64,000 nt of DNA from Dolomedes plantarius (GCA_907164885.2 OU015496.1:103196325-103260324); one strand, 5' to 3'. Positions 24,060 through 36,196 are shown, counted from the stretch's first letter. A program made the numbers and translations. Notes: generated by a model not told the origin, from the sequence alone.

Positions 24060-24323
24060 CAGAACTTAAAAAAAGCAGAAAATGTAAATAAATTTGAATA
24101 TAATTTGTTATGTAATTAAAATAATTACTAAATCCTTCTTCGAGCCTTTATTGCAGCAAACATTTAGTCTTTTCAAACAGTTAATTTTGTACATGTAATC
24201 TAGGAATAAAGTCTCTTTAAATGTTTACTGCAGTAAAGGCTCGGAGAAGGATTTACTAATTGTTTTTAATACATAACAAATTATATTCAAATTTATTTAC
24301 TTTTCTACTTCCTTTAAGTTCTG
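24060..24323. repeat. 264-bp near-palindrome (foldback repeat)
   Basis: The left arm 24060-24170 pairs with the right arm 24214-24323. Shared blocks in order are CAGAACTTAAA, GTAAATAAATTTGAATATAA, TTTGTTATGTA, TAGTAAATCCTTCT (with one change) and CGAGCCTTTA-TGCAG-AAACATTT. The spacer is about 43 bp. It may be a MITE whose target duplication is worn, since I could not define one. Such a structure can extrude as a cruciform and is hard to assemble. Confidence 0.85.
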
Positions 24324-24341
24324 TTTTAGATACTGTCTTTT

Positions 24342-24768
24342 GATGGGCACGATGGCCCAGTTGGCAAGGGCAGCGGGCCAGTATTCTAAACGTCTCTGGT
24401 TCGATGCCGTCGCTACAAGTCCATCGCCGTGCACACTGATGGCGTCTGGTGCATGTAAAATCTGACTTGGCTGCAATGTCCTCCAAGTTCTCAAATTTAC
24501 CTCTGGAGGTACCTCTGGCGGGTCAAGGGTTCCGGTTTCGTCACTTGATTCGGTTCTAAATTATAGGACAGGCTTGTAGGGGGTATTACTGGCCGCCTAT
24601 ATGGTTCCCCTTAAATGAATGACCAGCAGTCTTGCGGTGTGAGTTTGGGTGGCCGTCCGCATTCGATGTTGACCCCCAGTGGTCTGGTGTCTGCAAGGTG
24701 TTGTCTGCCCGGTAATTCACATTCGGGTGAATGTCTAGACTCAAGTGCCTCCGCATTTAAAAAAAAAA
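24342..24768 (+). mobile_element. Complete tRNA-derived SINE (family B) with poly-A and 12-bp target duplication
   Basis: The Pol III A box TGGCCCAGTTGGCAAGGGC (about 24353-24371) and B box GGTTCGATGCC (24399-24409) sit at tRNA-like spacing. A body of about 350 bp follows, ending in a run of A at 24759-24768. Target duplication: ATACTGTCTTTT at 24330-24341 and ATACCGTCTTCT at 24769-24780, 10 of 12 matching. The body (CCTCTGGAGGTACCTCTGGC, GGCCGTCCGCATTCGATG) is unrelated to family A. ORFs of 65-77 codons here are chance frames in GC-richer sequence. Confidence 0.85.
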
Positions 24769-24780
24769 ATACCGTCTTCT

Positions 24781-26787
24781 CAGTAGAAATTACGGATAGA
24801 TCATTCAATCGCTCTTGGGTTATTGTTTTTCGTAGATATTTTTTCTGAAATTTTCAGTTTAGAAAAAAACTACGCTCACCTGCTGTTACAGTTACAAGTA
24901 ATGTTAGTAGAATTCATAGACCTACAACAACATTTTGAAATATGCATTCAAAATTTATCTCTAATTATGTCATATTTAGCAGTTTATAAAAAAAATGTCC
25001 AAACATTCGCTCATATTTCAGTATTTTTATGGATTCCGTCATACATCATATTAAAACATCAATTTTTTTTTGTTATTTGTTTAAAATTTCGTATATTTAC
25101 TATATCTCATTTTGACGCTTATTTCTTTTCTGCGCCTGAGGTGGTCGCCTCGTCGCTTCACCTATGCGACCAGCTTTGGCTACAGTGTCCAATACATAAA
25201 AATTATACTGCCCCAAACGCTTTAGTTAGGAAGGGGGGATATTTCTGCAATTCCAAATGTACTACGAAAATTATACACATTAATAGTTAACAAAGTTTTA
25301 CCCTACGGGGAGATAATTCCAGTTTTTTTATTTTTATTTGTCTAGTTAACGGGATTTTAATATTTTAATGTGCCATTTCAGCATGAAATAATTTTGAATA
25401 TAGTTTGAAGTTTTAATATAATTGAAGTTAAATATAGTTAATTTGAAGTTTAAATATAATTTGAACTAATATTTATGACTGTTGGAATCATACATTAAAG
25501 AATAAATATATCTGTCTGACTTCTGACATAATACCAAACAATTTTTTAAGGTATTAAAAAAAGTAGTTCATTTATAATTAATGAAACGTCTTGTACTGAA
25601 TGAGTTTATATAAAAATTTTCGTTAAGCACGTAGTATATAGACTCCAGCTAGGATCATGTTAAAAGAACTTTCTTTATCGGCAATCCATTTTACGCCAAC
25701 TATTTCCCGCGCACCACGCTTGACAGCATCACGTGATTAATGGAGCTTGACGATGCTTGGAAATTTCCGTCACGTTAAACTTGGAGAGGATAAAAATTCA
25801 CACTGAGCATCTGACAAGCTTTCATGATCTGCTGAGAAAAAGTCTTTTTTTCTTCGACTGAAAGTGAATTGTGACTCCTGTGATAAACCTTTGTCCTATC
25901 TCTATTATAATTTCACTATGCAATGAGTGGCAACCAAATATATCAGTCGCGAATTCCATCTGAAATAATTAGTTTATTTTTTCGTTCTCATTAAATTATT
26001 GGGTTGTGAATTATTTCTAATTTTATTGCCACTTTTCGAGTCATTGTTAGTTTTCTCGCAGTCTTTTTCTATATCAATTTTAAGTTTGAGAAAAAAATTG
26101 ACAAAATAATAAGCAAGTACTGAAATTTATGCTAATAACACTTGTAGATTTAATTACGATGGATGTTTTGTAATTAATATATTTCCGAATGGCATAGTAG
26201 AAAATTAATTACAAATGCAAATGCCTCCCTGGGACAAAATATATTACTGGTAGTTGCGAGTTGGTTATCTCTGTTGGTTAATGCTTTGTAATCTGGCATA
26301 ACTGTGTTTCCTAACTGTAACGTTTGCTATATTAGCTCATTGTAATTTAATTTCATGAGTTACTTATTTGCTATTTCAAACTAATGTTTCAAATTATTAA
26401 TGCTATTTTCGGTAAACATAATCTACCATGTCAGAAAATGTAGCGATGACTCGAGAGATATTATAATATCCTGTTAACATTAGAATATATGGCTTTAAAA
26501 GGCTCCATTATAATGACTTTTACGTGGCGAAAAATTTCGTCTTATCACTAGAGTATTCAACTCTTTGATTATCATTCTCAAAGTAGCTTTCGTTGTTTAA
26601 TTCTCAGATTTAGCATTCTGTCGTTATGTACGGGTTCCCTATTATATCACCCAAGAAAATGAAAAATACTGAATTTCTGTAAAATTTGATGGTTACTGAC
26701 AAACTGCAATGAGTAAAACTTTCTAGAAATTCCCGCATTTGGATTTCGTTCACTCTAGCGTACTCATCTGTTCCCATAACAGGGGCG
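24781..26787. other. No gene assigned; contains a promoter- or LTR-like block
   Basis: AT-rich, with a 155-codon plus ORF (24823-25290) that is Phe/Ile-rich and motif-free. See the entry at 25650-25930 for the one distinctive block. Confidence 0.5.
25650..25930 (+). other. Possible solo LTR or orphan promoter
   Basis: A GC-richer block (TTTCCCGCGCACCACGCTTG, GCATCACGTGATTAATGG) leads to GGATAAAAATTCACACTGAG, which has a TATA-like box with a TCA/CAC initiator 10-15 bp later. About 130 bp of transcript-like sequence follows, containing a TGACTCCTGTGATAAACC motif. The order GC-rich U3, TATA, short R/U5 is what a solo LTR would look like. TG..CA ends and a target duplication could not be fixed. 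Confidence 0.3.
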
Positions 26788-27455
26788 AAATCTCGGTCAA
26801 AGGCTATCTGTACGCTGAAGATGTATAAATTAACCAAACGACCTCTTTTACGAATAAATGGTAAATATAAGTGTACAAAACAAATAATTATTGAAAAATT
26901 AATTACATTAGAAACCTCGCTCAAAGGCTACTAGTCCACTGGAGATGCATAATTGAATCATGGAACCTCTTTTACGAATAAATTTTAAATATGAGACAAA
27001 TGAGTATTGAAAAATTAATGTCGCAAATACCTCGCTCAAAGACTGCCTGTAAGCTGGAGATGTATAATTTAACCATACAACCTCATTTACGAATAAATTG
27101 TAAATATGGGTGAAAAAAAATTAATGAGTATTGGAAAATTAATGCCATAAAAACGTCGGCCAAAGGCTGCCTATACGCTGAAGATGTATAATTTAACCAC
27201 AAAACCTCTTTTACGAATAAATTGTAAATATGAGTGGACAAAACGAATGATTATTGAAAAATTAATGCCAATAAAAACCTCGCTCAAGGGCTACTAGTCC
27301 ACTGGATATTTATAATTTAATCATGAAACCTGTTTTACGGATAAATTGTAAATATGAGAGAAAATATTAATGAGTATTGAAAAATTAATGTCATTGAAAA
27401 CCTCGCTGAAAGTCTATCTTTATGCTGAAGATGTATAATTTAACTTTACAACTTC
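26788..27455. repeat. Satellite with ~123-bp monomers in a trimeric higher-order repeat
   Basis: Monomers start near 26790, 26913, 27028, 27152, 27276 and 27399. All share CTCGCTCAAAGGCT-like, GAAGATGTATAATTTAACC-like, CTCTTTTACGAATAAATTG-like and ATTGAAAAATTAATG blocks. Monomers 2 and 5 share CTACTAGTCCACTGG. Monomers 1 and 4 share the GACAAAACRAATRATTATTG tail. Monomers 3 and 6 share TACAACYTCATTTACG with an A-rich GATGAAAAAATTAATGAG-like tail. The pattern is therefore ABC-ABC with a period of about 362-371 bp. The last monomer continues at 27938-28017 after an insertion. Confidence 0.9.
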
Positions 27456-27937
27456 AATAGGGTGTGTCTTTCTACAGTGACGTAACTCTTAGGGTTATAA
27501 AATGGTTGATATTTGGCTATTACCGTTACTCATTGGAATCGGGTGAGTGCGCCTTTTGCGTTTCTGTCTTCTCATTTGTGTTCTTTTAGGATTGTATGTG
27601 TACTTGCATTAATGGTACGTTCAACCCTAAGTGCAGGATGTCTGTCTATTTTAATTTGATTTGACTATCTGTTTCACTGGGGGCCTTGAGATGTCTTTTG
27701 ATGAGACCTGCATCGTATTCAGAAAGTTCCCTCGTGAGGTAACTGATTTGGTTAGGCTTCCTGACGAAGAGACCAGTCGGTCGCCTCGTTATATGGTTTA
27801 GTTCCTTAACTGCTGCAGAATCGTACACTAAGGTGCATTGAGCCCTAAGTGCGTGATTTCGGTTTATTTTTGTCTGCATTCTTCCTGCCAATAATTATCT
27901 TGCTTTGTTGAATTATCTACTTTCAGTTATATTTTAG
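27456..27937. mobile_element. 482-bp insertion in the satellite with 12-bp target duplication
   Basis: CTTTACAACTTC (27444-27455) and CTTTACAACCTC (27938-27949) flank it and together restore one satellite monomer when it is removed. The insert holds two direct repeats around CCCTAAGTGCRKGAT (about 27612 and 27831). It also has an 81-codon minus-strand ORF (27646-27891) with text such as TRRPTGLFVRKPNQISYLTR that I do not recognise. A 12-bp duplication suits target-primed retrotransposition, but no poly-A tail or Pol III box is visible. The element class is unknown. Confidence 0.7.
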
Positions 27938-28017
27938 CTTTACAACCTCATTTACGAATAAATAGTAAATATGAGATGAAAAAATTAATGAGTGTTCAAA
28001 AATTAATGCCATAAAAG
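27938..28017. repeat. Remainder of the last satellite monomer
   Basis: It continues monomer 6 with CCTCATTTACGAATAAATAG and ends ATTAATGCCATAAAA, matching monomer 3. Confidence 0.85.
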
Positions 28018-30209
28018 AATAATGGATATTTTCGGCCAATATTATTTGGTTGGTCTGAAAAAGAAGCGGAAGAAGAATGTCATCCAGAATGAAAATCTGC
28101 AAGACTTCAGGGTAAAACGAATATCTACGGGTCAGGGGATCCTTGGGACGGGTTCCAGTCTTTGCAGAAAATTCATGCAAGGCTTCAACTTTCCAAATGA
28201 AAATTTTGTGATAACAGTTTACTCTTATGTCCAGTTCATCAAATTAAATGCCTAGTGAAGAAAGAATATTGCCAAAGCTTTTCACGGTAATGGTTACTAA
28301 TAAAACTACGTGAGTAATACTGCGTTTTAAAAGTAAATATACCTAAGAGATAAGAATTTTTAATGAAATTAAGCTTAATGAGATAGTTGAATGGAATTGA
28401 ACGAAAAATAAGAAAGATTAACTGTTGAGGTAAAAATTCAGTCTCTTGAAGTTGCAACTTATTATCATTTCTACGATGAAAAGTAATCTTTTTTTTAATT
28501 GCATGTAGTAGAATTGTAGAAATTCGTGTTCAATAGGAATTTTTATGTTGACTAACTAATTAATTCCCAGCTTACTGAATATTTATTTCACTAGTTAATA
28601 TCTCCGTTTTTTTAATTATCTAATGTTCTTAATAAAATGTATGTTTGCATGCTATGTAAACAAGACCTGAACATTGAATTTGTTTTTCTAATGTATTGTT
28701 TACTATTGGGAGTTAATGAAAACAATAAAGTCAAAACACATAAAATGACTGCGATAAACGAACTGAAACCAGGAGAACAAATTAAAAGGCATTTTCATGG
28801 AAATATTTTGCCTTTTCAGGTTCTAAAAATTAGTATTTTATTTTTATTTTGCCGTACATATTTATGATATTGTCGGTAAGTTTTAATAAGAATCTAAATA
28901 CAGGTAATAACATTATAAAAAATTATAAAATATCATGATTTGGCTTAAAAATGTCGCCACAATGTCCTTATAAAACATTAAAATTAAAATCGAAATTTAA
29001 TACTCTGTATATAAATTGAAAACTGGTTCGCGTCTAAACAAATATGTAAATGAGGTTAAAAAAAAGACCGTTGAAGCGAGACACCCAGTAATGTTAAAAC
29101 TTGAGAAATGGACCGGAACAGGCTGAATGAAAATCCCTTGAGAAGTGCATAAGATTTCCATCTTTAACGAAACTTTACTAGAAACGGTTCTACTTAGAGC
29201 ATGCGCAGTGAACTCCGAAAAGGCTATCTTTTCTAACCACTAACGCGAAAACTTTTTTGAATCTCCCCCACACTATTACAGGCTCTATCTCATGCAAATT
29301 TCTTTTCGTCTCCACACAGTCGGGAAGAAACAGAAAGGTAGTGCTTAAATATTGAATATGTCAAAATTTTCGAGAAAGCACAAAATTTGTTTAAAATTGT
29401 AATGACTACAACCAAACTCAAACGACGAAATAGAAATTATTGCTTTTTTATTTATTAATTTTTTTACAAGAGGCAGTTATTTAACAATAAATCCTTATAT
29501 TTTTATTTTAAGATGTAGTTAATTACGGAACTGATTTTACCACCCAAATGTGAGCATCGACTTCATAAACCTCAACCATTATTAGCTTGAAAATGAAAGT
29601 GACAAATTCGACATTTTTCTTGCGCACTAAAACAGTTGTTGTTTTTAATCCCCTAATTACCTGGGAGTAAGCTTAGCTAGGCCAAATATATGACAATGTG
29701 CGCTTTCAGAAAGTCAAATTAGAAAGTTCTCATAAACGTCCTCCGAGGTCAACCCTAATCAAACAAGAAAGTGGCACAGACAGCATTGCTCAATAGCACA
29801 TTAGCGACAAGTTGGAAATGCCTTGTGACTATGAACAATACTTGTGATCTCAAAGGACCACTAACCACCCTGAAGAGGACAGTCTGAGAACATATATGTT
29901 CCTTAAAATTGGAGAGCATCACCGGGCAGTCATCTTGGTACCAATTAGGGACCGGAGGTAACCCCCCCCCCCCACCCTCAAGAATTTAAGATGTTCACCC
30001 GTAAAAAATTATCCGCGAAAGTAAGGGCATTGGACGTCTTCGGATAATTCGCACCGCTTTGCTTTGCCAGGCCATCCGCCATGTCATTACCTAAAATGAT
30101 TTTAAAGCAGTACTCCTAAACAGCATTCTACAAGTCTTAATTTCGCATGCGCTTGATTTCGCATCGACGTAATCATCTGCTGTTATGTTTTGCAGTCGAA
30201 CCGACATAT
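28018..30209. other. No assigned gene
   Basis: AT-rich. Plus ORFs at 28022-28255 and 28637-28867 are unassigned. The second has a non-AT-biased stretch (NELKPGEQIKRHFHGNILPF) that ends in TTTTCAG, so it could be an exon remnant, but it has no recognisable family. A run of 12 C lies at 29962-29973 within a GC-richer patch (29690-30000). Confidence 0.45.
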
Positions 30210-30444
30210 TTAAACCCTTAAGGATCGCATAATTTTCAGGAAAACAATAAAAGAGTGCCTATTTTTTCCGGAGCATTTTTCCATTTATTTCTTGATCTGG
30301 CGCATCTAGTTTTAAAAAGACCATGGCAGCATTATGATATGATGACAGCATCCATGATGGCAGCATTAGTCTATTTTCATTATAAATAGACTAATGCTGC
30401 CATCTGGTATGTAAAATAAGAAATAAAAAATTTTCAGGGTAAAT
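30210..30444. mobile_element. Possible piggyBac-like MITE related to 61303-61506
   Basis: The left end TTAAACCCTTAAGGATCGC resembles TTAACCCTTTGAGGGTCGC at 61299, and the right end TTTTCAGGGTAAA resembles TAAAAGGGTTAA. Both copies contain a TGCCATCTGKTAT block near the right end. The ends are worn and the TTAA duplication is not clean. Confidence 0.35.
30357..30403. repeat. Perfect 20-bp hairpin
   Basis: ATGGCAGCATTAGTCTATTT and its exact reverse complement are separated by 7 bases. GGCAGCATTA also occurs just upstream at 30325, so the arm is partly triplicated. Confidence 0.9.
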
Positions 30445-31212
30445 AAAATGGATTGTTTTTAATCTTTTTGGTGTGTTACTTTTGAACACTCCAGCCCGTA
30501 AACATATCGGGCACGAGAAACAGAGGACGAAACCTCACCCCGTCATTCTGATGGTTGCGAGAAGGAAGGGGTTAAAATAATGTGGAAAAAATCTAACTAC
30601 CCATATTCAACTCTACCGAATGGCTCCATACCATCTCTTTTTGAGAGCTTACCAGGTTAGACGCGAATCTAATATTACTGCATTGCATAAGATTTCATTT
30701 CTGATTTTTTTTTCTCGTTCCCGGATAAAGGTGTTATGGGAAATAAAACAAGATCTTTTAGATATGTTGGCTCGATACAAAATAGTTTTTAGAATCAAAT
30801 AACACAAACCGCATGTTTCTATAATAATAACATTCTCGGCTGAGGTATTTTTATAATGCAGTGCCTATGAGTTGCCTACCATACATCTGTAGTTTTCATC
30901 TGTTTATCTCGAAGTGGGATTTTTCATAATTTGCCATTTTTAAAAGTTTATAACTAAAATTCATTTCTAGGACTCTGAATTGTCAACAGCGCTCTTCCGC
31001 TTCATTTTCTGTAAACTATCTTCAAAATTTTGATTACGATTTAAAATTCCGTCAGTTATTTTCCCTAAAGCAAATATTATTCTTTAAAAATTGTTTTTTT
31101 TTCCTTTAGCGGGATTAAAAAGTTTATAAATAGAAAATTTATACATCCTATAAACATTTTTTTTAAAAACCTCGTTAATGTACAGGAGTACTTAAATAAG
31201 GACACTTGAGTT
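30445..31212. other. No recognisable gene
   Basis: AT-rich. A 60-codon ORF at 30620-30802 has no motif. Confidence 0.6.
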
Positions 31213-31994
31213 TTAAGGGAACATATGTACCCTGTGTAGTGTTTATCCTCAAGTTCATACTATTAAGGTCCCCTTAATAGTATGAACTTAATAGTAATCG
31301 GCAAAAATTGACCAAGCATCGAATTTTTGTTTTTAATGCTATATTGTTCTACAAATCAAAATGTACCAAATGCAAAAATCCGCATCAAAATCCGATAATT
31401 TTTAACGAAGTTATTAACATTTATATGTTTATAAACAATCCACTTTTGCCCTTTAAATTTCACTTTGTATGCAATTTTCTCAAAATGAAATTTTTCTCGA
31501 TAATGCAAATTTAAAATGTGATACGCGCCATATTTTTGCTTCAAATTACACGATATTTACCTTACATTATCTTTATACATACATTAATAAATGTGTGCAT
31601 GCATTTTTGTTTTAAAGAAGAGTAACTTATAAAAAGTGACTGTTTATATACAAAGAAGTGAAATTTTTGAAAAAAATTCATCCATTAATCGGTTTCACTT
31701 CTTTTAAAAAATAAAATATTGAGATATTTGTAGTTCAATGCACAGGTTGTTTCATTATGGTAGAATAAATAAATAAAAAGTAAAATTATTATAAAAAAGT
31801 AAAAATTTTGGCGCAAGGGACATTTTAAAATTTTATTAATTTTTTAAAATTTTTAATTAAAAAAATTTTTCTAAATAAACTAGAATTTTTTTTATGTCGT
31901 TTATATTGCAAATATTAAACTATATTCCGGGTTAAAATTTCCTATAGATATAATGTAAAATAAAAAAGTTGAATCTCAACGTCCACTGTCCCCT
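31213..31994. mobile_element. TTAA-target DNA element, related to 56906-57625 (left end uncertain)
   Basis: The right end CGTCCACTGTCCCCTTAA, read in reverse, gives TTAAGGGGACAGTGGACG then TTGAG-TCAACTTTTTTATTTT, matching the left end of the element at 56906. An internal TTTTGGCGCAAGGGACATTT (31808), reverse-complemented, parallels AAAAATGTTCCAGGCGCATT there. The left end TTAAGGGAACATATG is only weakly similar, so its boundary is a guess. No ORF of note. Confidence 0.5.
31251..31289. repeat. Perfect 18-bp hairpin
   Basis: AAGTTCATACTATTAAGG, a 3-base loop, then its exact reverse complement. GAACTTAATAGTA repeats once more immediately after. Confidence 0.9.
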
Positions 31995-31998
31995 TAAC

Positions 31999-32871
31999 TG
32001 ATGATACATAGGAAAACCTGGCAATTTATATTCATGTTATACGTCAGGATTACGGAGAATATAGGGAATTGTTGAGAGTGAATGAAGCAAAAATTTAATT
32101 ACTCCTGTTTAAAGCTTGATGTTAAGTGGCAAAAATACTATAATAAAATCATTAAGGTAATTATTGTGATTAATAAAACATTCCTGTACGTGGTGAAATT
32201 CTTAATATTAGCAGCTGTTAAAGAACTTATCATCGCCTCGAACGACGATCGAGGTCTATTAATTTCGTATCTTATATGAATCTGCTCCCCTTTATCGAGC
32301 AATTATTTTTCAATAAAATTACTTGCAGGTTATAGCATGCCCTCGCGAAGCAAATTTTGGAAGCCATGTACGGGTCGGGTTTATTACATTCTGACAAGAA
32401 ATTCGGTCTACATCGCTCACTAGAATACATGGGGTAAGCGCGAAATGATAGCGGTGCAAACTCGTGTCAACTGATGAACTTCCGCAAGACTTTAACGCAA
32501 CGTGCATAATTGCGAGATTGTAAGCTCATAACACTAATGAGCATATATTTTCGTGGAGTACAAACTTTACACCATTAGAAATTAACCTCATAGCGTTAAC
32601 ACTGGGCTGCACTTCTGGAGTCGTTAGCTTGCTTAATGAGCCCATTTCTCCAGCCGTACCCAGAGAACATGTATCCCGGAGAACGACGTTGGTATCCATT
32701 TAAAGACAATCGGGGTAGGAGGAGGAAAAAAATCGCTTTTACCGAAAGTCCTCGTCATATGCTAATATAAGTACGTAAATACGTAGAATAATATAAAGTT
32801 TTGTAGATGTATGTGACGCAAAATGGCTTGAATTCCTGTATACGCTTGCTTTATATGCGTTTATACGAACA

Positions 32872-32873
<2 letters not shown>
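31999..32873. other. No recognisable gene; GC-richer unique patch
   Basis: 32300-32720 is less AT-rich than its surroundings and has no repeat signature that I can see. It is a candidate for old single-copy sequence. No ORF exceeds 65 codons. Confidence 0.5.

Positions 32874-32911
<38 letters not shown>
32874..32911. repeat. (TA)n microsatellite
   Basis: A TA run of about 38 bases. Confidence 0.95.
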
Positions 32912-32913
<2 letters not shown>

Positions 32914-32998
32914 CAAAGTTGAAAGTGAAGAACTAGTATGAGCTCTAAATCTACTTGCAGGCAGGAACTAAAAACATAAACAGATAAGTATTAATTAG

Positions 32999-33307
32999 GT
33001 ATTAGACAGCATCTCTTCATCAGTGCTGCCGATACAGTCTAAAAACCAATGGATTGTTTCTGATAAGTATGATCTAAACAATAAACATACTTAGACACCG
33101 TACAATCAATTAGAATCAGAAGAATTGGATAAACAGTTACTTAAACAAAGAACTCCAAGCCTGGCGCTAGACAGAGTGGAAGTTAAGAATTGGAAACCGC
33201 AAGAAGACTGGCGTCACAAAACTTGCAACCATGGAGTAAATGGAAACACAGAAGCAGACTTACTATGGAGACTGTGTTATAGGACAATTAAACCTAAATT
33301 AAATTAG
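32999..33307 (+). pseudogene. Probable LINE (L1/Tx1-like) coding fragment
   Basis: A single frame of 102 codons with one internal stop reads SSVLPIQSKNQWIVSDKYDL, stop, then TPYNQLESEELDKQLLKQRT, PSLALDRVEVKNWKPQEDWR, HKTCNHGVNGNTEADLLWRL, CYRTIKPKLN, stop. The composition is clearly unlike the AT-driven frames around it. C-x-H-G-x-x-G-N-x-E-x-D-x-L-W-R-L resembles the region just before the C-terminal zinc knuckle of L1/Tx1-type proteins, but I rely on memory of that pattern. The downstream Cys residues are absent. No target duplication was found. Confidence 0.4.
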
Positions 33308-33364
33308 TTTTTTATTATTACTAAGAGTAATATATTATTATTTATTATTTAATATTATTTTTTT

Positions 33365-33367
<3 letters not shown>

Positions 33368-33449
<82 letters not shown>

Positions 33450-33450
33450 A
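33368..33450. repeat. (TA)n(TG)n microsatellite
   Basis: About 62 bases of TA, then about 20 of TG. Confidence 0.95.
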
Positions 33451-33516
33451 TTAAAGTGGAGATACTTGTCATCAAACATTCACCTATACTACGCCACAGT
33501 TTAATGTCCATATTAT

Positions 33517-33668
33517 TAGGGGGGTCACCATATAGGCGGACAGGATTATCGCATATGACGAGTCGACTCAAACGGGGGCATTTATCGTGGAGCGACACCG
33601 GGATTCTATCCGAGCACCCTAAGCACCGAAAAACAGCGCGCTGTACCACTGGGCCGCCACAAGACCAT
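33517..33668 (-). mobile_element. tRNA-derived SINE (family A), minus strand, truncated body
   Basis: On the minus strand GGCGGCCCAGTGGTACAGCG (A box) and GGATAGAATCCC (B box) lie about 30 bases apart, followed by a family-like core (GTCGCTCCACGATAAATGC). The head GCGCGCTGTTTTTCGGTGCT matches that of the copy at 54475-54590. Overlapping ORFs of 96-103 codons are chance frames. Confidence 0.7.
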
Positions 33669-33724
33669 AATATATATAAGATTATGTTTTTGGTCTATGC
33701 AATTTTTTGCATATACACGTAATT

Positions 33725-34903
<1,179 letters not shown>

Positions 34904-35047
34904 GTAAAATTCTCATACACACCACACCTCTAAACGGCCCAAGTTTGGTCGGAACCGATTAAATACCCTCCATAGAGCCAATGTTGTTTTAACCCCTTTT
35001 CTATGACTACCCCTCCAAACGGCATATATATATATATGTAACTATAG

Positions 35048-35049
<2 letters not shown>

Positions 35050-35078
<29 letters not shown>

Positions 35079-35081
35079 TGT
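35050..35081. repeat. (TATG)n microsatellite
   Basis: Seven to eight TATG units. Confidence 0.95.
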
Positions 35082-35124
35082 ACTCTCTTAGACAAAAAAA
35101 AACGACGCACCAAGAAGGAGTTAT

Positions 35125-35126
<2 letters not shown>

Positions 35127-35206
<80 letters not shown>

Positions 35207-35228
35207 TATTTATTTATTTATTTATTTA
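35127..35228. repeat. (TA)n(TTTA)n microsatellite
   Basis: About 75 bases of TA followed by about six TTTA units. Confidence 0.97.
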
Positions 35229-36097
35229 CTTACAAAGAGAATGCCCGAGGGCTAGGGAGGAAAAAAATGATCCCAAAGCTTAATGCTATGAAAATTGAAT
35301 AAAAAAGTTTAAATTTCTCTCCAAGAATCTTATTTACGTCCCAAAAGCATTGAACGGAACTTTTAAATAAGATAACTCGATCCCATTCAGTGTTATTTTT
35401 TTATATTTTTCTGAAAGTTCTATTCAAAACATCAATACTAAAATCACATTGAAAAGGAGGGACGTATATCAGTAGACGTTTTCTTTTGAAAAAGCGCAAA
35501 ATTGAAAAAAAAATGCGATTCCTATATTTAAAGAAATTCTGTGACAGAGATAAAGAGAAGATGAACCTAAAGATTAAAAAAAAAATTTAATTTTTTTTCG
35601 TGTTAAAGAATTTATTTCCTAAATCCTACAACCGTCATATTTTATTTTTTAATCTTTAATCTAGAGAACGGATTTTATTTTCATCCTATGAATCTCAGGT
35701 GCAATATACTGGGATTCACATGAAAAGCTCTCAAGAATGTTTTATATGTATATAAATATATATTCAACTAAAAAATGTAAAATAGGTAAGTAGATTTCGG
35801 GAAAATTTGGAAATAAAATGCATTTAAAAATATAAATATTTTTTTGTTATAAATTTTTCTGAGTTCGGAATTGAAAACTGGAGGAGTATAAATAAAATGC
35901 TTGAAAAAGTAAAATTAAACGCTATTGATGATGCAAACCACCAAAAAAATGGAAATTATGAGAATTTTTCCACTTTATCATGTAAACAGTTATGTAGAAA
36001 CACATCTCTTCCTTTTTATAGTTTTGTGATAGTGATGGCGAAAAAAAGAATGTTTAAAGACTTTCTCTATTTTTGTGTCTATTACTCGTAGTATATA

Positions 36098-36101
<4 letters not shown>
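35229..36101. other. No recognisable gene
   Basis: AT-rich. A 64-codon ORF at 35897-36091 shows no motif. Confidence 0.6.

Positions 36102-36193
<92 letters not shown>
36102..36193. repeat. (TA)n microsatellite, left flank of a Tc1 element
   Basis: A TA run of about 92 bases ending directly at the transposon. Confidence 0.97.

Positions 36194-36194
<1 letters not shown>

Positions 36195-36196
<2 letters not shown>

Noticed and set aside
24353..24420. A tRNA gene
   Set aside because: The sequence continues for about 350 bp into a poly-A run with a target duplication, so it is a SINE head.
24823..25290. A 155-codon protein
   Set aside because: Phe/Ile/Leu-rich product of AT-rich DNA with no motif and no conserved-looking stretch.
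27541..27600. A 47-bp intron (GTGAGT to TTTTAG) in the satellite insertion
   Set aside because: No coding sequence on either side; noted only as a curiosity.
33338..33722. ORFs of 96-103 codons
   Set aside because: They are chance frames over a SINE and TA/TG microsatellites.
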